From assembly GCF_002362315.1 (NCBI RefSeq), contig NZ_MTZV01000002.1:806001-870000 (forward strand): 64,000 nucleotides of DNA. The letters are read 5' to 3'. The translations under genes and the position numbers were made by a program. Shown piece by piece: positions 53,968 through 62,865 of the stretch. Source of the stretch: Paraburkholderia acidicola (GTDB taxonomy: Bacteria > Pseudomonadota > Gammaproteobacteria > Burkholderiales > Burkholderiaceae). Position 1 is the stretch's first letter, and every line of letters starts with the position of its first letter. The notes beneath the pieces are model-generated. The model worked only from the letters and a program-made list of their open reading frames with translations. It did no database searches and was not told where the DNA came from.

Positions 53968-54504
53968 ATGACGGCTACGTCTACTCTCACCCTCTCGTCG
54001 TTCGCTGCAACCGATCTGTCCGCGCATCGACAGGAACTCGGTGCATTGCTACATGCGTGTGTTCACGATGGCGCCAGCATCGGCTTCGTGCTGCCGTTCA
54101 ATGCGAATCAGAGCGAGGCGTTCTGGACGAACAACGTGTTGCCCGCTGTACAGGCAGGAACGCGGATGCTGCTGGTCGCGCAGCAGGAAGGAAAGATCGC
54201 AGGCTCGGTACAGCTCGATTACGACACGATGCCGAACCAGCCGCATCGTGCAGAGGTGCGCAAGCTGCTCGTGCATCCGGCGTGGCGTCGCCAGGGGATT
54301 GCGCGCGCATTGATGGCAGAACTCGAACGAAGCGCGCAGGCGCTCGGCCGTAGCCTGCTCACGCTCGACACGCGAACCGGCGACCAGGCAGAACCGTTGT
54401 ATGCGTCGCTGGGCTACCGGACCGTGGGGGTGATTCCGGGGTATTGCCTCGACACCGTGGAAGACCGTCTCGATTCGACGACGGTCATGTACAAAACACT
54501 CTGA
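53968..54504 (+). CDS. GNAT N-acetyltransferase
   Basis: The 178-residue acetyltransferase has VHPAWRRQGIARALMAELE as the acetyl-CoA motif (RxxGIA) and GDQAEPLYASLGYRTVG as the C-terminal motif. It is co-transcribed with the XRE-cupin regulator (six-base gap), so both may serve one small-molecule response. The substrate is unknown. Confidence 0.85.
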   Translation: MTATSTLTLSSFAATDLSAHRQELGALLHACVHDGASIGFVLPFNANQSEAFWTNNVLPAVQAGTRMLLVAQQEGKIAGSVQLDYDTMPNQPHRAEVRKLLVHPAWRRQGIARALMAELERSAQALGRSLLTLDTRTGDQAEPLYASLGYRTVGVIPGYCLDTVEDRLDSTTVMYKTL

Positions 54505-54569
54505 TTACGCACTAATCTAATCGCACACGGCACCAGGCGGCGCCGTGTACATCGAAACCACATCGAAAC

Positions 54570-55937
54570 TCAACCCGCCGCGACCGCCGCCCGCCGCCGC
54601 TTCACCACATAGCCGATCCACATCACGACCAGCCACGCCGGCACGAGCCACACGGAGACCGCGAGGCCAGGCGTCATCGCGAGAATCACGAGCACCATCG
54701 CCATGAACGCAAGGCAAACCCAGTTCGCCGCCGGGAACCACAGCGATTTGAACACCAGCGTTTCGCCCGCGGCGATCATCGCCTTGCGCGACTTCAGATG
54801 CGTCAAGCTGATCAGTGCCCAGTTCAGTACGAGCGCGGCGACGACCAGCGCCATCAGTACACCAAGCGCCTGGGCCGGAATCAGATAGTTGATGATCACG
54901 CAGGCGAACGTCGCGAGCGCCGACAGACCGATCGCCATATACGGCACGCCCCGGCGATCCACCTTCAGCAGCGCACGCGGTGCGTTGCCCTGCTCCGCAA
55001 GGCCGTACAGCATCCGGCTGTTCGCATAGACGCCGCTGTTGTAGACCGACAGCGCAGCCGTCAGCACCACCACATTGAGCACGTTCGCGGTCAGCGTCGA
55101 GCCGATCTGCGAGAAGATCATCACGAACGGGCTACCGCCCGCAGCAACACGACTCCACGGATACAGCGACAGCAGCACGACAAGCGAGAGGATGTAGAAC
55201 AGCAGAATCCGGTAGATCACCTGATTCACGGCCTTGGGAATGCTCTTTTGCGGCTCGTCGGCCTCGGCGGCGGTGATCCCGATCAGCTCCAGGCCGCCGA
55301 ACGAGAACATGATCACCGCGAGCATCATGAAGAGCCCATGAAATCCGTGCGGGAAGAAACCGCCGTCGTTCCACAGGTTGGTGATCGAAGCCTGCGGTCC
55401 GCCGTGGCCGCTGATCAGCAGATACCCGCCGAACACGATCATGCCGATCACCGCGACCACCTTGATGATCGCAAACCAGAACTCGGTTTCGCCGTAAGCC
55501 TTCACGTTCGCGAGGTTGATCGCGTTGATGATGACGAAGCACACCAGCGCCGAGATCCACGCGGGCACACCGGGCCACCAGTAATGCACATAGGTGCCGA
55601 CGGCCGTCAGTTCGGCCATGCTCACGAGCACATACAGCACCCAGTAATTCCAGCCCGACAGGAAACCCGGAAAATCGCCCCAGTATTTGTACGCGAAATG
55701 GCTGAACGAACCGGCCACCGGTTCCTGCGCGACCATCTCGCCCAGTTGCCGCATGATCATGAACGCGATGAAGCCGCCGATCGCGTAACCGAGGATCATC
55801 GACGGGCCTGCCGCCTGCAAGACGCTCGCCGAGCCAAGGAACAGGCCCGTGCCGATCGCCCCGCCCAGCGCGATCAACTGGATGTGGCGATTCTTCAGCC
55901 CCCGCTTCAGGCCGTCGTGTTGCTGTGGACTATTCAA
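54570..55937 (-). CDS. aroP: Aromatic amino acid permease AroP
   Basis: The 455-residue APC-family transporter has 12 membrane helices. LKRGLKNRHIQLIALGGAIG, SFSHFAYKYWGDFPGF, MAELTAVGTYVHYWW and SVYNSGVYANSRML match E. coli AroP/PheP closely, so aromatic amino acid uptake by proton symport is likely. It has its own 378-bp upstream region and converges on the acetyltransferase gene. Confidence 0.85.
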   Translation of the reverse strand: MNSPQQHDGLKRGLKNRHIQLIALGGAIGTGLFLGSASVLQAAGPSMILGYAIGGFIAFMIMRQLGEMVAQEPVAGSFSHFAYKYWGDFPGFLSGWNYWVLYVLVSMAELTAVGTYVHYWWPGVPAWISALVCFVIINAINLANVKAYGETEFWFAIIKVVAVIGMIVFGGYLLISGHGGPQASITNLWNDGGFFPHGFHGLFMMLAVIMFSFGGLELIGITAAEADEPQKSIPKAVNQVIYRILLFYILSLVVLLSLYPWSRVAAGGSPFVMIFSQIGSTLTANVLNVVVLTAALSVYNSGVYANSRMLYGLAEQGNAPRALLKVDRRGVPYMAIGLSALATFACVIINYLIPAQALGVLMALVVAALVLNWALISLTHLKSRKAMIAAGETLVFKSLWFPAANWVCLAFMAMVLVILAMTPGLAVSVWLVPAWLVVMWIGYVVKRRRAAVAAG

Positions 55938-56314
55938 GTTGTGCGCCCCGGTGTGTGGATGTCGTGCATCGACGCAGGCTCATGACCCGCTTCGGAAAAA
56001 CCGAAAATTTTACTGCGCACTGCTTCGGTGCACCTACCTGGGGTCAACCCGTGGTTATGTTATGTCTTCTCGCGTCCGCGCAGCCCGAACGATGGGTGAC
56101 CACAAGACTTGATATCCAACGCGCATAGGCTCGGCGGTGGTCGAAACCCGACCTTTTGCTCCTCGCCAAATGATATAAGCTGCAAAAATCAGACCTGAAA
56201 GGACGACGCTCGAATCGACCGTCGTCTCCATGTTTTTTTCCGCAGTTCAGTGGGTGTCGTCGATAGCAGGAAGCCGTTCCTCAAATCACATCACAACGCG
56301 TTCGGGAGAGAAGC
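55938..56314. other. Intergenic region between divergent aroP and the CmpX-like channel gene
   Basis: The 377-bp gap has a GACGACG/CGTCGTC hairpin (56202-56208, 56220-56226) followed six bases later by a 7-T run (56233-56239), so it may be a terminator or attenuator in the leader of the channel gene. Apart from promoter-like AT-rich patches nothing else is recognisable. Confidence 0.4.
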
Positions 56315-57778
56315 ATGGATATAACAACCTTTCTGGCTGCATTAGAAAACACCATAGGCAGCTATTTACCGAAGATCGCAGGCGCGCTCGGCATCCTGGC
56401 CGTCGGCTGGCTGGTCGCCGTGATCGTCCGCGCCGGGGTACGCAGGCTACTGTCGGCGCTCAAGGTCGACCGGCGCATCGCCGAAAGCACGCAACAGGCA
56501 ACCCAGGTTGAGAGCATCATCGCCGGCGGTCTGTTCTGGCTCATTCTGCTCGTAACCGCGGTCGCCATCTTCAACGTCCTGAACCTGAGTGCGATCTCCA
56601 ATCCGTTTTCGCTCCTCGTCACCCGAATCATCAACTACCTGCCGAACCTGATCGGCGGCGCGATACTCGCGCTGATCGCGTGGCTGATTGCGTCGCTGCT
56701 GCGCAATGTAGCGTCCAAGGCGCTGCATTCGAGCAAGCTCGACGACAAGCTGTCCGCGTCGGCCGGCATGCGCCCGATGAGCGCCTATCTCGGCGACGTG
56801 CTGTTCTGGCTCGTGATCCTGACGTTCATTCCGGCGGTGCTCGCCGCGTTCGATCTGAACGGCCTCCTCGCGCCTGTGCAAAGCATGATCGACAAGCTGC
56901 TGGCGATCGTGCCGAATATTTTCGCTGCCGCGGTGATCGGCGGAGTCGGCTGGATTCTCGCGAAAATCCTGCGCGGCCTCGTCGTCAATCTGCTCGAGGC
57001 GGCGGGCACGGACAAGCTCACCCAGAACGTCGACAGCCCCACGCCGGTCCGGCTGTCGAGCTTCGTCGGCACGGTGGTCTATATCTTCGTGTTCGTGCCG
57101 TCGCTGATTTCCGCACTCGATGCGCTGAAGATCGATGCGATATCGCAACCCGCTACGCACATGCTCGACCAGTTTCTGGCCGCAGTGCCGGACATCGTCG
57201 CGGCCGTGGTGATCGTGCTCGTGACGTACTACGTCGCGCGCTTTGTCGCGGTGCTGGTGCAAAAGCTGCTCGGCGCAGCGGGCGTAGACGGATTGCCGGC
57301 CCTGCTCGGCCTCGGCAAGGTGCTGTCCGGCGCGCTGCAACCGTCGGTGCTGGCTGCGCGGCTCGTGATCTTCTTTGCGATGCTGTTTGCCGTGGTGGAG
57401 GCCGCCAATCGTCTCGGCTTCACCCAGGTCCGCGACGTCGTCACGCTGTTCATCGAGTTCGGCGCGCATATCCTGATGGGCAGCGTGATACTGATCATCG
57501 GCTTCTGGCTCGCCAACCTCGCGCGGCGCGTCATCGAGCAAGCCGAGGGCGGGCATAGCGTGCTGCTCGCACGCATCGCACAGTTCGCAATCATCGGGCT
57601 CGTGTTCGCGATGGGACTGCGCGCGATGGGGATCGCCAACGAGATCGTGCAACTCGCGTTCGGACTGGTGCTCGGTGCGATTGCGGTCGCTGTGGCGCTG
57701 TCGTTCGGGCTCGGCGGACGCGAGGCAGCCGGCAAGCTGCTCGAGCGCTGGTTTAGCGGCGGCGCCAGCAAGGAGTGA
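56315..57778 (+). CDS. Mechanosensitive channel-like membrane protein (CmpX family)
   Basis: The 487-residue protein has about ten to twelve hydrophobic helices arranged as repeats of the conserved TM-helix unit (LPNLIGGAILALIAWLIASL, VPNIFAAAVIGGVGWILAKI, VPDIVAAVVIVLVTYYVARF, GAHILMGSVILIIGFWLANL). The pattern is that of the CmpX/MscS-like group, linked to osmotic and c-di-GMP responses in Pseudomonas. It has its own upstream region and ends with a short polar tail. Confidence 0.75.
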   Translation: MDITTFLAALENTIGSYLPKIAGALGILAVGWLVAVIVRAGVRRLLSALKVDRRIAESTQQATQVESIIAGGLFWLILLVTAVAIFNVLNLSAISNPFSLLVTRIINYLPNLIGGAILALIAWLIASLLRNVASKALHSSKLDDKLSASAGMRPMSAYLGDVLFWLVILTFIPAVLAAFDLNGLLAPVQSMIDKLLAIVPNIFAAAVIGGVGWILAKILRGLVVNLLEAAGTDKLTQNVDSPTPVRLSSFVGTVVYIFVFVPSLISALDALKIDAISQPATHMLDQFLAAVPDIVAAVVIVLVTYYVARFVAVLVQKLLGAAGVDGLPALLGLGKVLSGALQPSVLAARLVIFFAMLFAVVEAANRLGFTQVRDVVTLFIEFGAHILMGSVILIIGFWLANLARRVIEQAEGGHSVLLARIAQFAIIGLVFAMGLRAMGIANEIVQLAFGLVLGAIAVAVALSFGLGGREAAGKLLERWFSGGASKE

Positions 57779-57934
57779 TCGCCCACACGGATTGCGTCGT
57801 TTGCACTTTCGGCGCGACCCGCGTGTCATCGACGCACGTCGACCACCCCTGCGCGGCACAACGCGCGCATGCCAGTTGCCACCCGCGCTGCGCTTCGGTA
57901 TGTTGCCGTATCCCTTCCCGCTAAAAGGTCCGTC

Positions 57935-58798
57935 ATGTTGCCGAAACGCCTGCTTTACGCTGCCGCTTTATGCGTGCCTCTCATCGCGGTTCAAGCCGGC
58001 GCGCAGACCGCGTCGGCACCCGCTGCACCCGCTGCTGCGTCCAATGAGTCTCTCGTTCCCGCTGTGGTCGCGGCCCTCACGCCCGGTGCGGCCGCCATGA
58101 GCGGCCCGGTACGCAACATCGTGCTGGTGCATGGCGCGTTCGTCGACGGATCGAGCTGGAACGGCGTGATCGTCGAACTGCAGAAGAAGGGCTACAACGT
58201 GAGCGCGGTGCAAAACCCGCTGACGTCGCTGGCCGACGATGCCGATGCGGTTCGCCAGGTACTCTCGCGGCAAACCGGGCCGACGCTGCTCGTCGGTCAT
58301 TCGTGGGGCGGCACCGTGATCACTGAAGCGGGAGCCGATGCGCCGAATGTGGTCGGCCTCGTCTACATCGCGGCGATCGCACCGGATGTCGGCGAATCGA
58401 CGTCGGATGTTTTGAAACACGGACCGACGATGCCGATCAACGCGAGCATCGCACCCGACGCCGATGGGTATCTGTGGCTCGATCCGGCGAAGTACCACGA
58501 CGATTTCGCCGCCGACGTACCGGAAAGTCAGACGCGCGTGCTGTCCGCCGGCGAACAGCCGATCGCCGCGAAGGCCTTCAGCGACCCGGTCACGAAGGCT
58601 GCGTGGAAGTCGAAGCCGTCGTGGTACATGGTCGCGACGAAAGACCGTGCCGTATCGCCGGATCTCGAGCAATGGATGGCCAAACGGATCGGCGCAACGG
58701 TGATCTCGATTCCGTCGAGCCATCTGGCGCCCGTCTCGCACGCGGTGGAAGTCGCCGTCGCCATCGATCTCGCTGCGCAGAATCTCAACAAACCTTAA
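57935..58798 (+). CDS. Secreted alpha/beta hydrolase
   Basis: The 287-residue protein has a signal peptide (~1-23) and an alpha/beta-hydrolase core: VLVHGAFVDGSSWNGVI (oxyanion strand), nucleophile Ser in LLVGHSWGGTVI, and the His in SSHLAPVSH. It resembles small exported hydrolases and haloperoxidase-like enzymes of Burkholderia. The substrate is unknown. The start is the ATG that gives the signal peptide. Confidence 0.8.
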   Translation: MLPKRLLYAAALCVPLIAVQAGAQTASAPAAPAAASNESLVPAVVAALTPGAAAMSGPVRNIVLVHGAFVDGSSWNGVIVELQKKGYNVSAVQNPLTSLADDADAVRQVLSRQTGPTLLVGHSWGGTVITEAGADAPNVVGLVYIAAIAPDVGESTSDVLKHGPTMPINASIAPDADGYLWLDPAKYHDDFAADVPESQTRVLSAGEQPIAAKAFSDPVTKAAWKSKPSWYMVATKDRAVSPDLEQWMAKRIGATVISIPSSHLAPVSHAVEVAVAIDLAAQNLNKP

Positions 58799-58810
58799 GC
58801 CTCTCGAACA

Positions 58811-58849
58811 AAAACGCGCGGGTGACCTGGCAGGTCACCCGCGCGTTTT
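58811..58849. terminator. Bidirectional 19-bp perfect hairpin
   Basis: Nineteen bases (58811-58829) pair perfectly with 58831-58849, with one base between. Each side gives A4 and T4 tails, so it ends transcription from both the hydrolase and the convergent poxB. Confidence 0.9.
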
Positions 58850-58876
58850 CTCTTTCAACTCCCGCTCGCGTTAGGA

Positions 58877-60601
58877 CTAACGCAGGTTCGTATTCGCGAG
58901 TTCGACCACTTCATCGCCACGGCCGCTCAGCACCGCACGCAACATATAGAGGCTGAAGCCCTTCGCTTGCGCCCACTGGATCTTCGGCGGCATCGCGAGT
59001 TCGTGTTTCGCGGTGACGACGTCGACCACAGCTGGCCCCGGATGCGCGAACGCCGCGCGCAATGCCTCGGCCAGCGTCTCCGATTCGGTGACCCGCACGC
59101 CGAAGATCCCTGCGCCCTTGGCAATCGCCGCGAAATCGGTGGTGGCCAGATCGGTGCCTGTGTCGAGATAACCGCCCGCCTTCATCTCCATCGCGACGAA
59201 ACCGAGCACGCTGTTGTTGTAGACGACGATCTTGATCGGCAGATTCAGTTGACGCGCGGTGAGCAGATCTCCGAGCAGCATCGACAGGCCGCCGTCGCCC
59301 GATAGCGACACCACTTGCCTGCCCGGTGCCGCTGCCTGGGCACCGAGCGCCTGCGGCATCGCGTTCGCCATCGACCCGTGATTAAACGAACCGTGCAACG
59401 AACGACGGCCGTTCATCGTCAGATAGCGCGCGGCCCAGAGTGTCGGTGTGCCGACATCGGCGGTGAATACCGCATCGTCTGCGGCGATCTGGTCGACGAG
59501 GCTCGTCAGATACTGCGGATGAATCGGCCGCCCCAGATCGGACGGCCGTGCAAGATCGTCGAGCCCCTTGCGCGCCGCTGCGTAATGCTTGCGTGCACGT
59601 TCGATGAAATGCCGCTCGGTCTTGCGCGTGAGTTTGGGCAGCAGCGCCTGCAACGTCGCACGCACATCGCCGACGAGCCCCAGCTTGAGCGGCGCACGAC
59701 GTCCCAGTGCCTTGCCGCGCCGGTCGATCTGCACGATGTTCGCCTCGGGCGGATAGAAGTTGCGATACGGGAAATCGGTGCCGAGCATCACGAGCGTGTC
59801 GCACGACATCATCGCGTGATAACCGGAGCTGAAACCGATCAGCCCTGTCATGCCGACGTCATACGGGTTGTCCCATTCCACATGCTGCTTGCCGCGCAGC
59901 GCGTGCACGGTCGGTGCGCCGAGCGTATCGGCCAGCGCGACCACTTCGTCGTGCGCGCCTTCGCAGCCGCTGCCGCACAGCAGCGTGACGCCGCCCGAGT
60001 GGTTCAGCAGATCGGCGAGACGGTCGATATCGGCGGCGGCGGGAGTCAACACCGACGCACCGGACGAGCCCGACCACGACGGCGTTTCATCGGGTGCGTC
60101 GCTGAGCGCGACGTCGCCGGGCAGCACGATCACCGCGACACCGCGTTCCTCGATTGCCGTACGCATGGCTGTCGCCAGCACACGCGGAAACTGCGCCGGG
60201 TTCGACACGAGTTCGACGTAGTGGCTGCATTCCTTGAACAGCTCCTGCGGATGCGTTTCCTGAAAGTAGCCGAGCCCGATTTCCGACGACGGAATGTGCG
60301 CCGCAATGGCCAGCACCGGCACGTGGTTGCGGTGACAGTCGAACAGCCCGTTAATCAGATGCAGATTGCCCGGCCCGCAACTGCCGGCGCAGACGGCGAG
60401 CTTGCCGGTGGCAGCCGCATCGGCGCCCGCGGCGAACGCGGCGACTTCTTCATGACGCGTATGCATCCAGCGAATCGAGCCGAGCCGGTGCAGGCTGTCG
60501 GACAGGCCGTTGAGGCTGTCGCCGGTGACGCCCCAGATCCGCTCGACGCCAGCCGCGGCCAGGGTCTTTGCGAGAAAGTCTGCGATGGTTTGCTTCGCCA
60601 T
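58877..60601 (-). CDS. poxB: Pyruvate dehydrogenase (quinone) PoxB
   Basis: The 574-residue thiamine-diphosphate enzyme oxidises pyruvate to acetate and CO2, giving electrons to ubiquinone at the membrane. [19 protein letters not shown], the catalytic Glu region [13 protein letters not shown], and [20 protein letters not shown] match E. coli PoxB almost throughout. The ThDP-binding [19 protein letters not shown] and the C-terminal membrane-activation peptide are present. Length is that of PoxB. Confidence 0.93.
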   Translation of the reverse strand: MAKQTIADFLAKTLAAAGVERIWGVTGDSLNGLSDSLHRLGSIRWMHTRHEEVAAFAAGADAAATGKLAVCAGSCGPGNLHLINGLFDCHRNHVPVLAIAAHIPSSEIGLGYFQETHPQELFKECSHYVELVSNPAQFPRVLATAMRTAIEERGVAVIVLPGDVALSDAPDETPSWSGSSGASVLTPAAADIDRLADLLNHSGGVTLLCGSGCEGAHDEVVALADTLGAPTVHALRGKQHVEWDNPYDVGMTGLIGFSSGYHAMMSCDTLVMLGTDFPYRNFYPPEANIVQIDRRGKALGRRAPLKLGLVGDVRATLQALLPKLTRKTERHFIERARKHYAAARKGLDDLARPSDLGRPIHPQYLTSLVDQIAADDAVFTADVGTPTLWAARYLTMNGRRSLHGSFNHGSMANAMPQALGAQAAAPGRQVVSLSGDGGLSMLLGDLLTARQLNLPIKIVVYNNSVLGFVAMEMKAGGYLDTGTDLATTDFAAIAKGAGIFGVRVTESETLAEALRAAFAHPGPAVVDVVTAKHELAMPPKIQWAQAKGFSLYMLRAVLSGRGDEVVELANTNLR

Positions 60602-60764
60602 GCTGTGCTCCTTCGGTGAAAAAACGGTGCCTCGGGAATGCCAGAGGTTACCGCTTCCTCGCGAAACGTGTCACCACGGCGCCATCGTAAGCGGAGTGAA
60701 AACACCGGGCATCGCAGCTTCGCCATTCAACCTGCGTACCGCATGTTCCGCCGACATCGTCTTG

Positions 60765-61295
60765 TTAGTCGGCAGGCGGTACATCGACAACATTGGCACG
60801 AGTGGCGTCGGGAGCGATGTCGTCGTCAGTGTCAATGGCACGGCGCCTGGGTGCTGTGAAGGAGAAGCCTTTCGTTGTGTCCATGGGTGATGTCCCAACG
60901 GGCTTCTTGAAAGTTGGCAGAGAATTCGTCGTGCACCGGTAGTACAGAGCTGCTGCCATCAGGTCAATTTCGCTGTCCGGCAGGTCGTCCCCGAAGAAGT
61001 CCGGCACAGCGTCTCTGAGTAGTTGCAGGGTAGCCGGTCCTTCTTCCTTGATGTTTGTCCTAAGTCGTTTAGTCCTGGCCTCCTCGAAGGCTTTCCGTGC
61101 CTTTTCCTGCCGGTTCTGCGGACGCAGTTGCGCCGCGCTCAAAGGAGGATGTTGCTGAGGCCAGGCTGGCGCACGTGCTGTGGGATCTTTTGGAACTTCG
61201 CGTTCTGTTTTCTTCGATCTGGTCGGCCCGGCGGCCGGCTGATCCACATAAAGCGCACCTGAATCACCTGCTTCGCGGCTGATGCGGCATCCCAT
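60765..61295 (-). CDS. Orphan protein, candidate type III secreted effector
   Basis: The 176-residue protein starts at the second ATG (61295), preceded by GGAG at six-base spacing; the ATG four codons upstream has no ribosome site. The N-terminus is MGCRIS, a motif of eukaryotic N-myristoylation (Gly2, Ser6) with a palmitoylatable Cys3. The next ~70 residues are polar and disorder-prone, followed by a helical domain (TLQLLRDAVPDFFGDDLPDSEIDLMAAALYYR) and a Lys/Pro tail. Upstream is a hrpII/PIP-like box. Its base composition looks less GC-biased than the neighbours, suggesting transfer. The family is unknown; effector status is inferred. Confidence 0.5.
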   Translation of the reverse strand: MGCRISREAGDSGALYVDQPAAGPTRSKKTEREVPKDPTARAPAWPQQHPPLSAAQLRPQNRQEKARKAFEEARTKRLRTNIKEEGPATLQLLRDAVPDFFGDDLPDSEIDLMAAALYYRCTTNSLPTFKKPVGTSPMDTTKGFSFTAPRRRAIDTDDDIAPDATRANVVDVPPAD

Positions 61296-61356
61296 ACGAC
61301 TCTCCATCTGATTGAGCGGTTGCAGGCGCGCAGACTAGTGCCCACCATTGGCTGCA

Positions 61357-61417
61357 AGACTGAATGAAAGTGCCGCTTTCATTGCCTTTCTTACGAAATG
61401 CCGTCTTGAATTCCGAA
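61357..61417 (-). promoter_or_regulatory. hrpII/PIP-like box and -10 upstream of the orphan
   Basis: On the minus strand TTCG (61417-61414), 16 bases, TTCG (61397-61394) match hrpII (TTCG-N16-TTCG). After 31 bases follows CAGTCT (61362-61357), matching the YANNNT -10 expected 30-32 bases after PIP boxes. It lies 62-122 bases upstream of the orphan start. In 64 kb about two such TTCG pairs are expected by chance, so the -10 spacing and location carry much of the weight. Confidence 0.45.
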
Positions 61418-61522
61418 ATCGAATAGCGTGCGACACCGCTGCCCCACCCGACCTGTGCCGGTCAATTCCTCGCACACATCTCGCAGCGAACGCGCGATGC
61501 GAGCAAGTTCGCAGACAACGTT

Positions 61523-62761
61523 TCAGCAGGTCACTGCGCTCTGCGCAGGAATATCCGTGAGCCGAGCCGCCGACGACACAAAGATGATCAACGCCTGCAC
61601 CAGAAACGCGGCGGCCGCGACGACAAGACACGCGTCCATACCGTAATGCCCGCTGATCATCGCACCGAGCAGCGCGCCCAGCGGCCGTGCGCCATACGTC
61701 GCGGTACTGTTGATCGCCGATACGCGGCCCATCATGCCGGACGGCGTGATCGCCTGACGCAGCGTCGTCGATCCGACGGTCCACAGGATCGGCCCCGCGC
61801 CGAGCAGGAAGAAGCTCAACGCAGCGAGCCAGAATGACGGCATCCAAAGCGTCGCGACCATCACCAGCGAGGCGAGCAATCCGCACGTTGGCCCGATCGT
61901 CAGCACACGACCGAACATGAGACGCCGCGCGATGGCCGGTGCGGCCAGCGCACCGCACACCATGCCGACGCCGTATGCGCCGAGTGTCATACCGACCGCC
62001 GACGCAGACAACCCGAGCCGGTGTACGGCGTACGGCACATAGACCGATTGCAGCGTGAAGAAGCCGAGGTTGAAGAACACCGCGGTGGCGAGCATCGGTC
62101 GCAGCAGCGCGTCGCCGAGCACGAAGCGCGCGCCATCGCGCAGTTCGAGCAGGAAGTGCCGCGGTGCTGCGGGCGTTCGCGCCGGCTCGCGCAAGCCGGC
62201 CAGCAAACCGACTGCGAGCATCGACAATGCGGCCGCGCAGCCGTACGCCCAACCCGCGCCGATCCACCCAACCAGCAAACCACCGAGCGCCGGCCCCGCC
62301 GAATAGGCAACGCTGCGCGCGAGCTCGATGCGGCCGTTCGCCGCGGCAAGCGCGGTGCGCGGTACGAGCGAAGGCACGAGCGCCGGCGCCGCGACGCTGT
62401 ACGCAACCGTGCCAGTCGCGCCGAGAAAACCGAGCACGGCGAGCAGCGATAGCGACAACGTGTGCATGGCGATCAGCAGCAATACGCCCAGCATCGCGAG
62501 GGCACGCACTGCTTCGGCGACCGTCATCAGCGTGCGGCGCGAGCGGCGATCGGCCCATACGCCAAGCGGAATCGACAGCAACAAAAACGGCAACGTCTGC
62601 GCGGTTTGCAGCAAGCCCGTTTCATGCGCAGACGCGCCCAGCATGAACACGGCGACGAGCGGCGCGGCGGCGAGACTGACCTGCTCGGCGGACTGTGCGA
62701 CGAGATTCGACCACGCGAGCCGCTGGAATGCGGCCGGCAGTTGCGGATGCAAGGAAGCCAT
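61523..62761 (-). CDS. MFS transporter, enterobactin-exporter (EntS-like)/DHA3 type
   Basis: The 412-residue transporter has 12 membrane helices. Motif A appears as IPLGVWADRRSRRTLMTVAE between helices 2 and 3, with RIELARSVAYSAGPALGGLL in the middle and GMMGRVSAINSTATYGARPLG in the second half. It is a DHA3-like drug or siderophore exporter. The start is the ATG with GGAG six bases upstream. Confidence 0.82.
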   Translation of the reverse strand: MASLHPQLPAAFQRLAWSNLVAQSAEQVSLAAAPLVAVFMLGASAHETGLLQTAQTLPFLLLSIPLGVWADRRSRRTLMTVAEAVRALAMLGVLLLIAMHTLSLSLLAVLGFLGATGTVAYSVAAPALVPSLVPRTALAAANGRIELARSVAYSAGPALGGLLVGWIGAGWAYGCAAALSMLAVGLLAGLREPARTPAAPRHFLLELRDGARFVLGDALLRPMLATAVFFNLGFFTLQSVYVPYAVHRLGLSASAVGMTLGAYGVGMVCGALAAPAIARRLMFGRVLTIGPTCGLLASLVMVATLWMPSFWLAALSFFLLGAGPILWTVGSTTLRQAITPSGMMGRVSAINSTATYGARPLGALLGAMISGHYGMDACLVVAAAAFLVQALIIFVSSAARLTDIPAQSAVTC

Positions 62762-62865
62762 AGTGATCTCCGGTGACGATGACGCCATCGTCACCGGAGT
62801 GCTTATCGGAGGCGCTCCGGTTCTTGCTCTGTTATTCGACTATGCGACTACGACCGCGCTACGCC

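Noticed and set aside
56447..57859. 470-aa minus-strand open frame
   Set aside because: It is antisense to the CmpX-like channel, highly charged and without a ribosome site.
59315..60619. 434-aa plus-strand open frame
   Set aside because: It is the complement of poxB, with Arg/His-rich composition and no recognisable domain.
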